From Prosapia bicincta (Eukaryota; Arthropoda; Insecta; Hemiptera; Cercopidae), in the NCBI GenBank assembly GCA_036971475.1, contig JBAIZL010000001.1:75056271-75120270 (forward strand): a stretch of 64,000 nucleotides of DNA, in the 5' to 3' direction. The notes beneath the pieces were generated by a model, which searched no databases, was not told where the DNA came from, and saw nothing but the letters and a program-made list of their open reading frames with translations. Below, piece by piece: positions 10,236 to 25,927 of this stretch; within the stretch, counting starts at the first letter, position 1, and each line of letters opens with the position of its first letter. The translations under genes and the position numbers were made by a program.

Positions 10236-13200
10236 TTGTGTGACCTGGCTATACCTGGCTATTTGCTATACCTGGCTACTTGCTATACCTGGCGACTTGC
10301 TATACCTGACGACTTGCTATACCTGACTACTTGCTATATCTGGCTACTTGCTATACCTGGCTCCGTGCTATACCTGGCTCCGTGCTATACCTTGCTACTT
10401 GCTATACCTGGCTACTTGGTACACCTGGCTACTTGCTACACCTGGCTACTTGCTATACATGGCTACTTGCTACACCTGGCTACTTGCTATACCTGGCTCC
10501 GTGCTATACCTGGCTTCTAGCTTTACCTGGCTCCGTGCTATACCTGGCTACTTGCTACACCTGGCTACTTGCTATACCTGGCTCCGTGCTATACCTGGCT
10601 CCGTGCTATACCTTGCTACTTGCTATACCTGGCTACTTGGTACACCTGGCTACTTGCTACACCTGGCTACTTGCTACACCTGGCTACTTGCTACACCTGG
10701 CTACTTGCTATACCTGGCTCCGTGCTATACCTGGCTTCTTGCTTTACCTGGCTCCGTGCTATACCTTGCTACTTGCTATACCTGGCTACTTGGTACACCT
10801 GGCTACTTGCTACACCTGGCTACTTGCTACACCTGGCTACTTGCTATACCTGGCTACTTGCTACACCTGGCTACTTGCTATACCTGGCTCCGTGCTATAC
10901 CTGGCTTCTAGCTTTACCTGGCTCCGTGCTATACCTGGCTTCTAGCTTTACCTGGCTCCGTGCTATACCTGGCTACTTGCTACACCTGGCTACTTGCTAT
11001 ACCTGGCTCCGTGCTATACCTGGCTCCGTGCTATACCTTGCTACTTGCTATACCTGGCTACTTGGTACACCTGGCTACTTGCTACACCTGGCTACTTGCT
11101 ATACCTGGCTACTTGCTACACCTGGCTACTTGCTATACCTGGCACCGTGCTATACCTGGCTTCTAGCTATACCTGGCTACTTGCTACACCTGGCTACTTG
11201 CTATACCTGGCTCCGTGCTATACCTGACTTCTTGCTTTACCTGGCTCCGTGCTATACCTGGCTTCTAGCTTTACCTGGCTACTTGCTACACCTGGCTCCG
11301 TGCTATACCTGGCTACTTGCTACACCTGGCTACTTGCTATACCTGGCTCCGTGCTATACCTGACTTCTTGCTTTACCTGGCTCCGTGCTATACCTGGCTT
11401 CTAGCTTTACCTGGCTACTTGCTACACCTGGCTACTTGCTATACCTGGCTCCGTGCTATACCTGACTTCTTGCTTTACCTGGCTCCGTGCTATACCTGGA
11501 TTCTAGCTTTACCTGGCTACTTGCTACACCTGGCTACTTGCTATACCTGGCTACTTGCTACACCTGGTTACTTGCTATACCTGGCTCCGTGCTATACCTG
11601 GCTTCTAGCTTTACCTGGCTCCGTGCTATACCTGGCTACTTGCTACACCTGGCTACTTGCTATACCTGGCTCCGTGCTATACCTGACTTCTTGCTTTACC
11701 TGGCTCCGTGCTTTACCTGGCTACTTGCTACACCTGGCTACTTGCTATACCTGGCTCCGTGCTATACCTGACTTCTTGCTTTACCTGGCTCCGTGCTATA
11801 CCTGGCTTCTAGCTTTACCTGGCTACTTGCTACACCTGGCTACTTGCTATACCTGGCTACTTGCTACACCTGGCTACTTGCTATACCTGGCTCCGTGCTA
11901 TACCTGGCTTCTAGCTTTACCTGGCTCCGTGCTATACCTGGCTACTTGCTACACCTGGCTACTTGCTATACCTGGCTCCGTGCTATACCTGACTTCTTGC
12001 TTTACCTGGCTCCGTGCTACACCTGGCTACTTGCTACACCTGGCTACTTGCTATACCTGGCTACTTGCTACACCTGGCTACTTGCTATACCTGGCTCCGT
12101 GCTATACCTGGCTTCTAGCTTTACCTGGCTCCGTGCTATACCTGGCTACTTGCTACACCTGGCTACTTGCTATACCTGGCTCCGTGCTATACCTGACTTC
12201 TTGCTTTACCTGGCTCCGTGCTATACCTGGCTTCTAGCTTTACCTGGCTACTTGCTACACCTGGCTCCGTGCTATACCTGGCTACTTGCTACACCTGGCT
12301 ACTTGCTATACCTGGCTCCGTGCTATACCTGACTTCTTGCTTTACCTGGCTACTTGCTACACCTGGCTACTTGCTATACCTGGCTCCGTGCTATACCTGA
12401 CTTCTTGCTTTACCTGGCTCCGTGCTATACCTGGCTTCTAGCTTTACCTGGCTACTTGCTACACCTGGCTACTTGCTATACCTGGCTACTTGCTACACCT
12501 GGTTACTTGCTATACCTGGCTCCGTGCTATACCTGGCTTCTAGCTTTACCTGGCTCCGTGCTATACCTGGCTACTTGCTACACCTGGCTACTTGCTATAC
12601 CTGGCTCCGTGCTATACCTGACTTCTTGCTTTACCTGGCTCCGTGCTTTACCTGGCTACTTGCTACACCTGGCTACTTGCTATACCTGGCTCCGTGCTAT
12701 ACCTGACTTCTTGCTTTACCTGGCTCCGTGCTATACCTGGCTTCTAGCTTTACCTGGCTACTTGCTACACCTGGCTACTTGCTATACCTGGCTACTTGCT
12801 ATACCTGGCTCCGTGCTATACCTGGCTTCTAGCTTTACCTGGCTCCGTGCTATACCTGGCTACTTGCTACACCTGGCTACTTGCTATACCTGGCTCCGTG
12901 CTATACCTGACTTCTTGCTTTACCTGGCTCCGTGCTATACCTGGCTTCTAGCTTTACCTGGCTACTTGCTACACCTGGCTCCGTGCTATACCTGGCTACT
13001 TGCTACACCTGGCTACTTGCTATACCTGGCTCCGTGCTATACCTGACTTCTTGCTTTACCTGGCTCCGTGCTATACCTGGCTTCTAGCTTTACCTGGCTA
13101 CTTGCTACACCTGGCTACTTGCTATACCTGGCTCCGTGCTATACCTTGCTACTTGGTACACCTGGCTCCGTGCTATACCTGGCTTCTTGCTTTACCTGGC

Positions 13201-13622
13201 TCCGTGCTATACCTGGCTTCTAGCTTTACCTGGCTACTTGCTACACCTGGCTACTTGCTATACCTGGCTCCGTGCTATACCTGACTTCTTGCTTTACCTG
13301 GCTCCGTGCTATACCTGGCTTCTAGCTTTACCTGGCTACTTGCTACACCTGGCTCCGTGCTATACCTGGCTCCGTGCTATACCTGGCTTCTTGCTTTACC
13401 TGGCTCCGTGCTATACCTGGCTTCTAGCTTTACCTGGCTACTTGCTACACCTGGCTACTTGCTATACCTGGCTCCGTGCTATACCTGACTTCTTGCTTTA
13501 CCTGGCTCCGTGCTATACCTGGCTTCTAGCTTTACCTGGCTACTTGCTACACCTGGCTACTTGCTATACCTGGCTCCGTGCTATACCTGACTTCTTGCTT
13601 TACCTGGCTCCGTGCTATACCG
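10236..13622. repeat. 17-bp minisatellite, about 200 units
   Basis: The unit CTATACCTGGCTACTTG and its variants repeat for about 3.4 kb with almost no length change. Frequent forms are CTATACCTGGCTCCGTG, CTACACCTGGCTACTTG, CTTTACCTGGCTCCGTG, CTATACCTGACTTCTTG and CTATACCTGGCTTCTAG. Variants are spatially organised: CCTTGCTACTTG forms lie mostly in the left third, while TGACTTCTTG forms occur 16 times from 11225 to 13588 at multiples of 17 bp. Stretches around 11463-11990 and 12398-12704 repeat at 935 bp. The plus strand is open for up to 306 codons in shifting frames as a hydrophobic Leu/Tyr/Thr/Cys/Trp repeat; all three frames look alike, so coding is not supported. Confidence 0.96.
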
Positions 13623-17398
<3,776 letters not shown>

Positions 17399-17400
<2 letters not shown>

Positions 17401-20230
17401 AGAAACTAATATAAGGCCAAATATATTATAATTCCGTAAAATAAACTCTAAATGTATTTTTATTATTTCTTTTTTGTATTGTCAAGATAGTTCAAATGGT
17501 TATGGTTCAGCTAAATAACTTATCGCTCATTATCATGTGACATTGAATAGAAATAGTAACGAGAATGTGATACATGTCAAGCTTACAGCGTTATTACAGA
17601 TTTGTGTGAAGGAGCAAGCAATAATCGAATCTCCAGCGCTTGTTTTTGAAGGAGTTTTTTAAATATAACTTTGGAATTTAAAAGCAACGCAACGGAAAAA
17701 GTTTTAAAAAATGTATTTGGGCTCCCGTTGAGTTTTGCTGGCGAATACTAAATGCCGGCTGCGTACTGAGCAGACTTTCTCTGAAGCCGTGTGCGTGACT
17801 CCCGTTTAAGAAACGAGAAACCTTAAATCAAAGAGATTAAACATTCATGGATTCAAGTCGAAAGGCGATATCAGCCAGGCCGCTCATTTATACAGAGCAC
17901 CCCGTCCTTTGTCCCGACAAATATCATCTCATCTTCTCGTCCCTGGAATCTTCTTACAATTCTGAACTCAATTTTCATTACTAAATATGCTGAATGTTGC
18001 TAGACAGAGTTAGACTGCGACTTGCCTGATCGATATAACAACTTTACTGTCCGACATTTTGTGAAATATGCTATAATTTAATTATACAAATACCATATTA
18101 CTGAATATTTTTTAAATTTTGTTTCAACTTGATTAAAGATAAGTTTAAAAAAATAACTTCATCATTGGTTTTGAATTAAACGTTTATACTTAAAATATAT
18201 GTTTTAGACGTAAGGATAACTGCTCTTTAAGGATTTTCTGCTTTTTAACCTCAGCTTGGCAAACTATGCTTGTATATTTGAAGGCGATCGAGCATTACAT
18301 ACTAACATTTGACTTAGTGGATTAGAATCTTTATTGCCTGCGTGAATCGCATGCATGCTTTGAACTTACTGAATTGTCTGTTTTTCAAATTTTATTTATC
18401 AAATTCAAACTTATCGAAAATCTACCAAAATGATACCCAGTTTCATAAAATTTCAATTAACAATCAACATAAAAAGGGTTAGGCAGCTAGTGAGACTAGT
18501 TACTCATTATACAGTTACACCATGGATAGTTTCTGATTTTGCAAGATCGATTAGTCGGAGGACACCTGTCCAATAGAGAACGTGTAGGAACAAGGATAGG
18601 AAATGGGAAGTGGAATTGAAACAAAGAATGAACTTGGATAGAGAGCTACACATCCTTTCTACCGGAGAGGTAAATATACACTACTTCGCATACGAGGAAG
18701 ACGTTAGAATGAGCTGGCCATATAGGAGGTCCTTCTGGTCGCAGCAGTATGTTTCAAAGGACAATCAGGAGACGACAACCAGGAAGGTGTGCAACGGAAT
18801 CCTCTTATCTAGTACAAGAGACAAATGGCTAACTAACTCTTAAAACTAAACAATGAACGTTCAGGACACTCCTCAACTTAAATGTTTACCAAATGCTAAT
18901 TTAACACTAGATTTTATAAAACATATTCAAACACATAAAGAAAATTACTTTAAAATATATTCTATATCGTATATTCTAGTAAAAAATATTTGCATTTAAT
19001 TATTCCTTAATATTAAACCTAAAGTTGAAAAATATATTTATTTTCCTTTTTTAATGTAAAAGAAAAACTTTATCAACGTCTCTTCTTTGTATAATGTTGT
19101 AACTGTGACTATCATACTTAATTAGTTGAATGTAAGTCAATTACGAGACAGATTAGCAAGTGTTTGACCACCCCTTCACAGCAGCATCGATAGGTGTAAT
19201 AAAATCGGTATTTATACACGGGGAGAATAACTGACCGCAATGCAGTAAGACCTTCCAAAAACTGACGACAGATTGCGAATACTCACACACTCTGGTTTGT
19301 GAGTCGAAAATCTCCGGTAATTTAGCATAGATGTTGTGAAGATCGATAAATAGAACTATGTATGCAACCTGCAACACTTACCTTCTCAGTTAAGGTACAT
19401 TTGTACGTTTATTTTTACAATACCTGTATTTTTATTGTAAATTACCTCTGATTATGATTTCTATGCAATCGAAATGTACATAAAGTTTTAAATAAAAGAA
19501 AAAAGTCATTTCTGGTATAGAGATTTTATTTATTTATATTAAATAAAAATGCATTTAACTGAAATGCCCATTGTTCATTACACTGTACCGTTGAAAAATA
19601 CGTTTTCAAAAGTCGAAAAATAATGTCCTGTTTCACCTCATATGAAGTAATACATGTTTACTTATCGTATTTCTTTTGCGTCTTCTGAATTAAATTGCAG
19701 CTTACTATGAATGTCAACTTTTATTATTTAGGAGGATAAGGATTTATCACTTATCTAGGTATTTATTATAAATTTATAGAGAAAATAAGAGGGATACTTT
19801 TTTAGCCAGAAAAAGAACCTCCCGAAAGACCAGCCAATCAAATGTATACAAATAATTGTGCTAACTCAACTAAAACAATTGCGAAAATATAAACAATAAA
19901 TGGTAAATCGTAAGAAATGAATTAAACATTTAAACAAATTAGACAATGTTTTTGTTTTTGTTTGCAGCGACAAGTGGTAGTTGCAGTACCTGATACAGAA
20001 CCAATTACAGATTCATTCAAAGCCCCTAAATTCACCTTCTAACACATTATGACAAAATATTATAAATTGCAACCTGTTTTTGAAATTGGTTACAATTCTC
20101 TCTTATTAGCACTAAATGGAAATTTACCATAAAGAAATAATTTTCAAATAGTAACGTATGGCGATTTATTTACTTATGAATTATTATTCTTAATTAGGAA
20201 TAATGTAATAAAGAAGAAATATAACTTACA

Positions 20231-20231
<1 letters not shown>
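17399..20231. other. Unique AT-rich sequence, one solo element arm
   Basis: No gene was recognised. At about 19465-19499 a stretch containing CAATCGAAATGTACATAAAG closely matches the right arm of the inverted-repeat element at 33572-33785, so a solo or decayed copy of that family is likely. ORFs at 18610-18843 (plus) and 19153-19377 (minus) encode about 75 residues with no recognisable domain. Confidence 0.4.

Positions 20232-20310
<79 letters not shown>
20232..20310. repeat. (AC)n(TA)n compound microsatellite
   Basis: An AC repeat passes through ATATGTAT into a TA repeat, which directly abuts the foldback element starting near 20311. Confidence 0.97.
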
Positions 20311-20314
<4 letters not shown>

Positions 20315-20584
20315 TAAATTAAAAATATTTCAAAAACACAAATACTTTTAATGAATATATTTATTCAGAGCTTTTCGCCAATAAAATAGTACCAGCATCT
20401 TCAGGAAAATAATTATCTAATTTAGATAGTTTAATTCCTTATTATATTAATTTTAGATAATATTTAATTTTAGATTAGATAATTATTTTCCTGAAGATGC
20501 TGGTACTATTTTATCGGCGAGAAGCTTTGAATAAATATATTCATTAAAAGTATTCTTGTTTTTGAAATATTTTAAATTTATTAA
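20311..20584. mobile_element. Foldback element, 274 bp, arms about 110 bp
   Basis: The left arm (20311-20420) and right arm (about 20470-20584) are near-perfect reverse complements, separated by about 50 bp of AT-rich sequence. Each arm contains CCTGAAGATGCTGGTAC, then GGCGAAAAGC or GGCGAGAAGC, then ATAAATATATTCATTAAAAG. The outer ends are AT-rich, and TA tracts lie on both sides (20280-20309 and 20610-20629). It has no coding capacity. The inner motif matches the plus-strand elements at 51618, 52473 and 63466, so these belong to one dispersed family. Confidence 0.85.
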
Positions 20585-20609
20585 CTATATTACAAGAAAA
20601 CATATCACC

Positions 20610-20985
20610 ATATATATATATATATATATTCAACTATAACAAAACTGTTTTTTTGTACTCACTTATGACTTACATTTTAATGAAGTCACACAAGAATCTT
20701 GCTTGATATAATTGTGAGTCGACTCCCAAGAGTTATATTACAGTGACATCATTTTTGAGCATTGGAAGACTATATATTACGTTTATTTGTATTTTATTTA
20801 TGTAGAGGTTTCTTTTGTTTTGTTTTTTTATTTCGTATGCTGCTGTATTTCTTATGTCGTATTGATTTACCTTAGATATTAGATTTATTTATTATTGTCC
20901 GAAAATTCATAAAGTGCTTTATAAAGTTGGCTCTCCAATATATGATATAGGATTTTTGTTTAAGTACAATAAAGTGTAAAGATAT
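20610..20985. mobile_element. Degenerate inverted-repeat element between TA and TG tracts
   Basis: The left side at about 20638-20710 (CAAAACTGTTTTTTTGTA, then CAAGAATCTTGCTTG) matches the left flank and arm of the element at 22240-22407. The right side at about 20920-20976 (TTTTTGTTTAAGTACAAT, then AAAGTGTAA) matches its right arm. The arms still pair weakly. Flanks are (TA)n at 20610-20629 and (TG)n from 20994. This is an older copy of the 22.2-kb element. Confidence 0.5.
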
Positions 20986-20989
20986 ATAC

Positions 20990-20993
<4 letters not shown>

Positions 20994-21083
<90 letters not shown>

Positions 21084-21097
21084 TGTGAGTGTGTGTA
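20994..21097. repeat. (TG)n microsatellite
   Basis: About 100 bp of TG repeat with a few interruptions (a TTG step near 21047 and GAG steps near the right end). Confidence 0.97.
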
Positions 21098-21937
21098 TTT
21101 ATTTATTTAGGGTAAGAGATTAAAATTGAATTCACATATTCCTAGTCTAAAATTATCAAGTTAGGACCGGACCTAGCTTTAATACGCTGCACAAACGTAA
21201 TCGTACAAAAGTTACAGTTTGAGTTTAAACGCTTAGCAACTACAGACAAAATATCCGCTACATATCACACTTTATACTCATTGTATTCTTCTTTCACCAT
21301 AGTTACAATTATAAAACGATTTGTTGAGGGTAAAGATGTTTCACCATCGGCAATCCAAAATACACACGCGTTTACATGACCAGATAAATTAAAAATAATG
21401 AAAATTTGGATTGACAAACTATACTTCGCGTATTTTGACATTTGAATAATTATGGGTTTTAAACAAGTCTAATTTGTTAAACGGATAACTGACACAAACC
21501 AACAAAGCCGAACGGGCAGGTAGTTGTGCCGTCACGTATTGTTTACAGTTTCGAGTGAAGAATTTCCACCCAGTACTACGATGTCATCTGTTTACATTAA
21601 TCATTTTAACTCGTTAAAAAGCACCTAAAGACAGCTGTTTTACTATTAGGTGGGTTCTAAACGAATCTGTTTAAAAATTATTCCAGTACCGCCATGCTTG
21701 CAGGTCTAGCTAGTTTTTGTTTGTATAGAAAGATTCTCTTGAAAAAAACACTTTATTCTATAGTTTATTGTTAAATTTAGTTTTTATACAATCAACAATA
21801 AAATCCTATTTCATTTTAAGGTGTACGATAATTTCTGTTTATAAATATATCTTTAAAAAAATAATTTTAACTTAAAGACCTTCGTCAACTTTAATTGTCA
21901 GCTTGATTAAGTACAAGTTAATCTGTTAAGTGTCAAA
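21098..21937. other. AT-rich unique sequence, no gene seen
   Basis: No recognisable coding, RNA or element features were found in about 840 bp. Confidence 0.45.
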
Positions 21938-21952
21938 ACACACATACACACA

Positions 21953-22014
<62 letters not shown>
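21938..22014. repeat. (CA)n microsatellite
   Basis: About 75 bp of CA repeat with a few interruptions at its left edge. The overlapping His/Thr ORF is an artefact. Confidence 0.97.
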
Positions 22015-22019
<5 letters not shown>

Positions 22020-22239
22020 GCAGACGGATATATACATACATACCATGTACTTTATCACTTGGAAATGGCAAAAATACAGCTTCTGAATTTGGAAAAATAT
22101 CAAGTAGCTCTATTTATTTTAGCACAAGAGTTTTATGTACATATAAACATTATTTCGTGTTTATAGTGTGTGTTATATATATATACATATATATATATAT
22201 GTATTAACTTTACAAAACTGTTTTCTTGTATTCACTCAT

Positions 22240-22407
22240 CACTTTCACTATATGTTCATAAACAAGAATCTTACTTGGTATTTATGCGAGGTAACTTTCA
22301 AAGATTGATCACTGTGATGCTAGATAATGGAGATACTATCAATCTCTGAAATTAACTCGCATAAATACCATGTAAGATTCTTGTTTAAGTACATAATAGT
22401 GTAAGTG
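22240..22407. mobile_element. Inverted-repeat element, 70-bp arms
   Basis: The left arm (22240-22309) and right arm (22338-22407) are about 85% reverse complementary. They share AAACAAGAATCTTAC, TGGTATTTATGCGAG and AGATTGAT. The spacer is under 30 bp, so the whole could form a long hairpin. It is preceded by a (TA)n-rich stretch (22176-22202) and followed directly by a second inverted-repeat element at 22408. Related copies are at 6266-6424 and 20610-20985. Confidence 0.8.
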
Positions 22408-22521
22408 ATATTTCAAATACAAGAATAGTTTTAATTTTTAGATTATCTCTATAAATAAAATATAGTTGTATGGTTTTATGAATAATATATAAATGAAAAC
22501 TATTCTTATATTTGAAATATT
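22408..22521. mobile_element. Short TIR element, copy 1
   Basis: The terminal repeats are ATATTTCAAATACAAGAATA at the left and its near reverse complement ending TTGAAATAT at the right, about 25 bp each. The 114-bp body contains AAAATATAGTTGTATGG. A second copy at 23024-23137 has the same length and roughly 85-90% identity by eye. Confidence 0.8.
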
Positions 22522-22659
22522 TTTATTCATTAATTATTTATGTATGGAGCCTGAAGAGGTCGTAAGATGAAAATGTTTCCTCCAAGTGTAGGTTAACAAT
22601 TTAAAAACCTTTAGTTAACAAAAAGTCTGGTCACAAGTAATATCAAAAGTGTACTAATT

Positions 22660-22807
<148 letters not shown>

Positions 22808-22835
22808 CGCAATATATATTCTTGGGTATTAATAA

Positions 22836-22919
22836 AGAACTAAGTCAAAATACAAATACAAGAATTATAATTGTAATTGTAAATTCAATTATAATTCTTG
22901 TATTTGTATTTTTACTTAG

Positions 22920-22924
<5 letters not shown>
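22836..22924. mobile_element. Near-perfect hairpin between microsatellites
   Basis: AAGAACTAAGTCAAAATAC, then AAATACAAGAATTATAATTG, is followed after about 8 bp by the near-exact reverse complement, giving a hairpin of about 89 bp. It is bounded by (TA)n on both sides. The same sequence in reverse orientation, including the CTTAGTTCTTTATTAATAC segment and the ATTGCGATATAT edge, occurs at about 51680-51740 and 52535-52595, so this is a dispersed repeat. Confidence 0.8.

Positions 22925-22980
<56 letters not shown>
22921..22980. repeat. (TA)n microsatellite
   Basis: About 30 uninterrupted TA steps between two inverted-repeat elements. Confidence 0.98.
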
Positions 22981-22983
<3 letters not shown>

Positions 22984-23023
22984 TATGGTGATAATTTTTC
23001 TTGTAATATAATTAATGAAATAA

Positions 23024-23137
23024 GATATTTCAAATACAAGAATAGTTTTAATACATAGATTATTTCTATAAACAAAATATAGTTGTATTGTTTTATGAAT
23101 AATATGTAAATTAAAACTGTTATTGTATTTGAAATAT
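23024..23137. mobile_element. Short TIR element, copy 2
   Basis: Same family as 22408-22521: ATATTTCAAATACAAGAATA at the left and its reverse complement at the right, with AAAATATAGTTGTATTG inside. The right end leads directly into ATTCATTAA and a TA tract. Confidence 0.8.
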
Positions 23138-23147
23138 TTTAATTCAT

Positions 23148-23149
<2 letters not shown>

Positions 23150-23194
<45 letters not shown>

Positions 23195-23249
23195 CTTACT
23201 ACTCTTACGCCTGAAGGAGTAGTAATATGAAAATGTTTCCTCCAAATGC

Positions 23250-23313
<64 letters not shown>

Positions 23314-23320
23314 ATGTATG
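23150..23320. repeat. Two (TA)n tracts and a (TG)n tract around a short spacer
   Basis: (TA)n at about 23150-23191 and 23252-23294 flank about 60 bp containing GCCTGAAGGAGTAGTAATATG. The second TA tract runs into (TG)n and GTATGTAT. The spacer resembles sequence near 22548-22580 (GCCTGAAGAGGTCGTAAGATG, then AAAATGTTTCCTCCAA), so the unit belongs to the same repeat family. Confidence 0.85.
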
Positions 23321-24836
23321 TATTTAATTATATTTAAATAGTTTTTAATTCCTCATATGTAAACTAGGTATTCGCTAATAAATATATAAAATGCAATTGG
23401 TAAAATGAATTATTTTCTAAAGTTAATTTTGAGCATTTTGGTTTAATCCAGTTTTTCTATAAAAATATGAGTGTACTTATTAAATATACGTGTTTATTCG
23501 TGTTAAAAAACATAGAAACATTGACATTAGACCTGTTCATCTCAGATGTTTGTTGGTTCTAATTTTGTTTCTGTTTATTTATTTACGTGTATGTTTTATT
23601 GTCACGTGACGGGCTACTCCCGTAACGGGTGTGACTTGTGTAAATAATTGGGAACCATAAAGCAAAGTACAATGAAAGAATGATCGCTCCTCGGACAGCT
23701 TGGAAACTAGAGGCCACTGTAAACGGGCATAACTCATCAGAACAGAAACAGGTGCTGCGGAATGTATTGCCTACTAAGCTTTACAACTGAAGGTGTAATT
23801 CCTTAAAACAGAGAATTCCTTTTCCTTCAGATTATTTAAGCTGGATATTTACTGGTAATTGACAAGACGCGAATCCCGGTTTTTTTTTATTCGATGCTAT
23901 TCCTGCAGGAATCCAGTCCTGACTTATATCAAAGCGCATTCACTGTTCATTCAATTGAATACTTTATGCCTTGTATTCAGAACATAGTGGTTTTATATAA
24001 ATTCCAAGAAAGTTCTGTTTCCTTTTGAAGTATGCCAGCGACACGCATCAGTTCTTTTCATAAATGCAGTTGAACAAAAAAGAAAAACCAGATGCATTTT
24101 TCACAATTCGAGTACTTTTAGTTAGACCTTTAAGAATGAAAGGCTTTCAAAAACTAAGAAATTCCTAAAACTAGATTTTAATACCTTGTACCAAGTTTCA
24201 TGAAATATATGAAGGAAATGTTTTTGGATGTAGTTTTTTTTATCTATTTGGAAGATTTGAAATATTTTAAGCTCCCAATACTATTCTAAAATGGGTCAGG
24301 ACAGTTGTTGAGATGTAAGAGATGGAGTAAGTGGTAGTGATAGTGTTACACGTCTTGTCTAGTACCGCAAGGTACGGATATTATCCGGGATACAGCTGGT
24401 GTTCATATTAATATTATTGAAATATACCAACATTCTGTTGGGGACATGATGATGACTCACGTGTCTAGGGAAACGACATGATGGTGTAGTACTTGTTGCA
24501 GGAGAAAGTTATGGTGACGTATGAGTAGGACCGCTGCACACGCTCCCTATCTGGGACCCCCCGGATGTATTAAGACAAATTATGTGATTAGGTATAACGT
24601 TGTGTAGACATATGCATTATTACCGTACTATATTATTCTCTGTAGCTTACTTTCGTTATTTTTTCAGGGTTCCACGGTTAGTAAAAGTTTTTCAGGTGTT
24701 AATATTTGAGTAAACCTATTCTATTACTCAAGGACTAATCGCGCCTTAAAGCGTCTGGCATATTCCAGTTTTTTTTAAAAGCAATCACCCTTTATAGCGT
24801 GTTTATTTTATTATAAAGTATTATTTTAAATCGCTA
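23321..24836. other. Unique AT-rich sequence, no gene seen
   Basis: No recognisable coding or RNA feature. A short palindrome CCCGTAACGGG lies near 23619-23629. Short open segments near 24300-24560 have no identifiable product. Confidence 0.45.
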
Positions 24837-25927
24837 TTGTGTGAGTGTCTTACAGGGTAATGTATTTATAGGTAAATAATGCTACAAATTTTGTCGGGCA
24901 GTAGACAAATTTTGTGTGGAAGATTACAAGCAGGAGGAAGGAGATGACACAATAAACATCCTTCGGTATTGTGTAAGTGTCTTAAAGAGTAATGTGAAGG
25001 TAAATAATGCTACAAATTTTGTGCGGAAGATTAGAAGCAGGAAGAATGAGATGACACAATAAACATCCTTCGGTATTGTGTAAGTGTCTTAAAGGGTAAT
25101 GTGAAGGTAAATAATGCTACAAATTTTGTGCGGAAGATTACAAGCTGGAGGAAGGAGATGACACAATAAACATCCTTCGGTATTGTGTAAGTGTCTTAAA
25201 GAGTAATGTGAAGGTAAATAATGCTACAAATTTTGTGCGGAAGATTAGAAGCAGGAAGAAGGAGATGACACAATAAACATCCTTCGGTATTGTGTAAGTG
25301 TCTTAAAGGATAATGTGAAGGTAAATAATGCTACAAATTTTGTGCGGAAGATTACAAGCAGGAGGAAGGAGATGACACAATAAACATCCTTCGGTATTGT
25401 GTAAGTGTCTTAAAGGGTAATGTGAAGGTAAATAATGCTACAAATTTTGTGCGGAAGATTACAAGCAGGAGGAAGGAGATGACACAATAAAAATCCTTCG
25501 GTATTGTGTAAGTGTCTTAAAGGATAATTTGAAGGTAAATAATGCTACAAATTTTGTGCGGAAGATTACAAGCAGGAAGAAGGAGATGACACAATAAACA
25601 TCCTTCGGTATTGTGTAAGTGTCTTAAAGGGTAATGTGAAGGTAAATAATGCTACAAATTTTGTGCGGAAGATTACAAGCAGGAGGAAGGAGATGACACA
25701 ATAAACATCCTTCGGTATTGTGTAAGTGTCTTAAAGGGTAATGTGAAGGTAAATAATGCTACAAATTTTGTGCGGAAGATTACAAGCAGGAGGAAGGAGA
25801 TGACACAATAAACATCCTTCGGTATTGTGTAAGTGGCTTAAAGGGTAATGTGAAGGTAAATAATGCTACAAATTTTGTGCGGAAGATTACAAGCAGGAAG
25901 AAGGAGATGACACAATAAACATCCTTC
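24837..25927. repeat. 107-bp minisatellite, about 10 units
   Basis: Highly similar units of 107 bp contain ATTGTGTAAGTGTCTTAAAG, AATAATGCTACAAATTTTGT, GCGGAAGATTACAAGCAGGA and GATGACACAATAAACATCC. The first unit is longer because of an internal partial duplication (CAAATTTTGT appears twice). Variants such as AAAGAGTAATG and GATTAGAAGC recur two units apart, hinting at past dimeric copying. No ORF is maintained. Confidence 0.95.

Noticed and set aside
10236..13622. Resemblance of TATACCTGGC to the 5' end of U1 snRNA
   Set aside because: Only a few bases match and no U1 stem-loops are present.
19153..19400. Minus-strand ORF preceded by a GAAG|GTAAGTG donor-like string
   Set aside because: The donor-like site lies just before the start codon, its upstream frame has stops, and no domain is recognisable.
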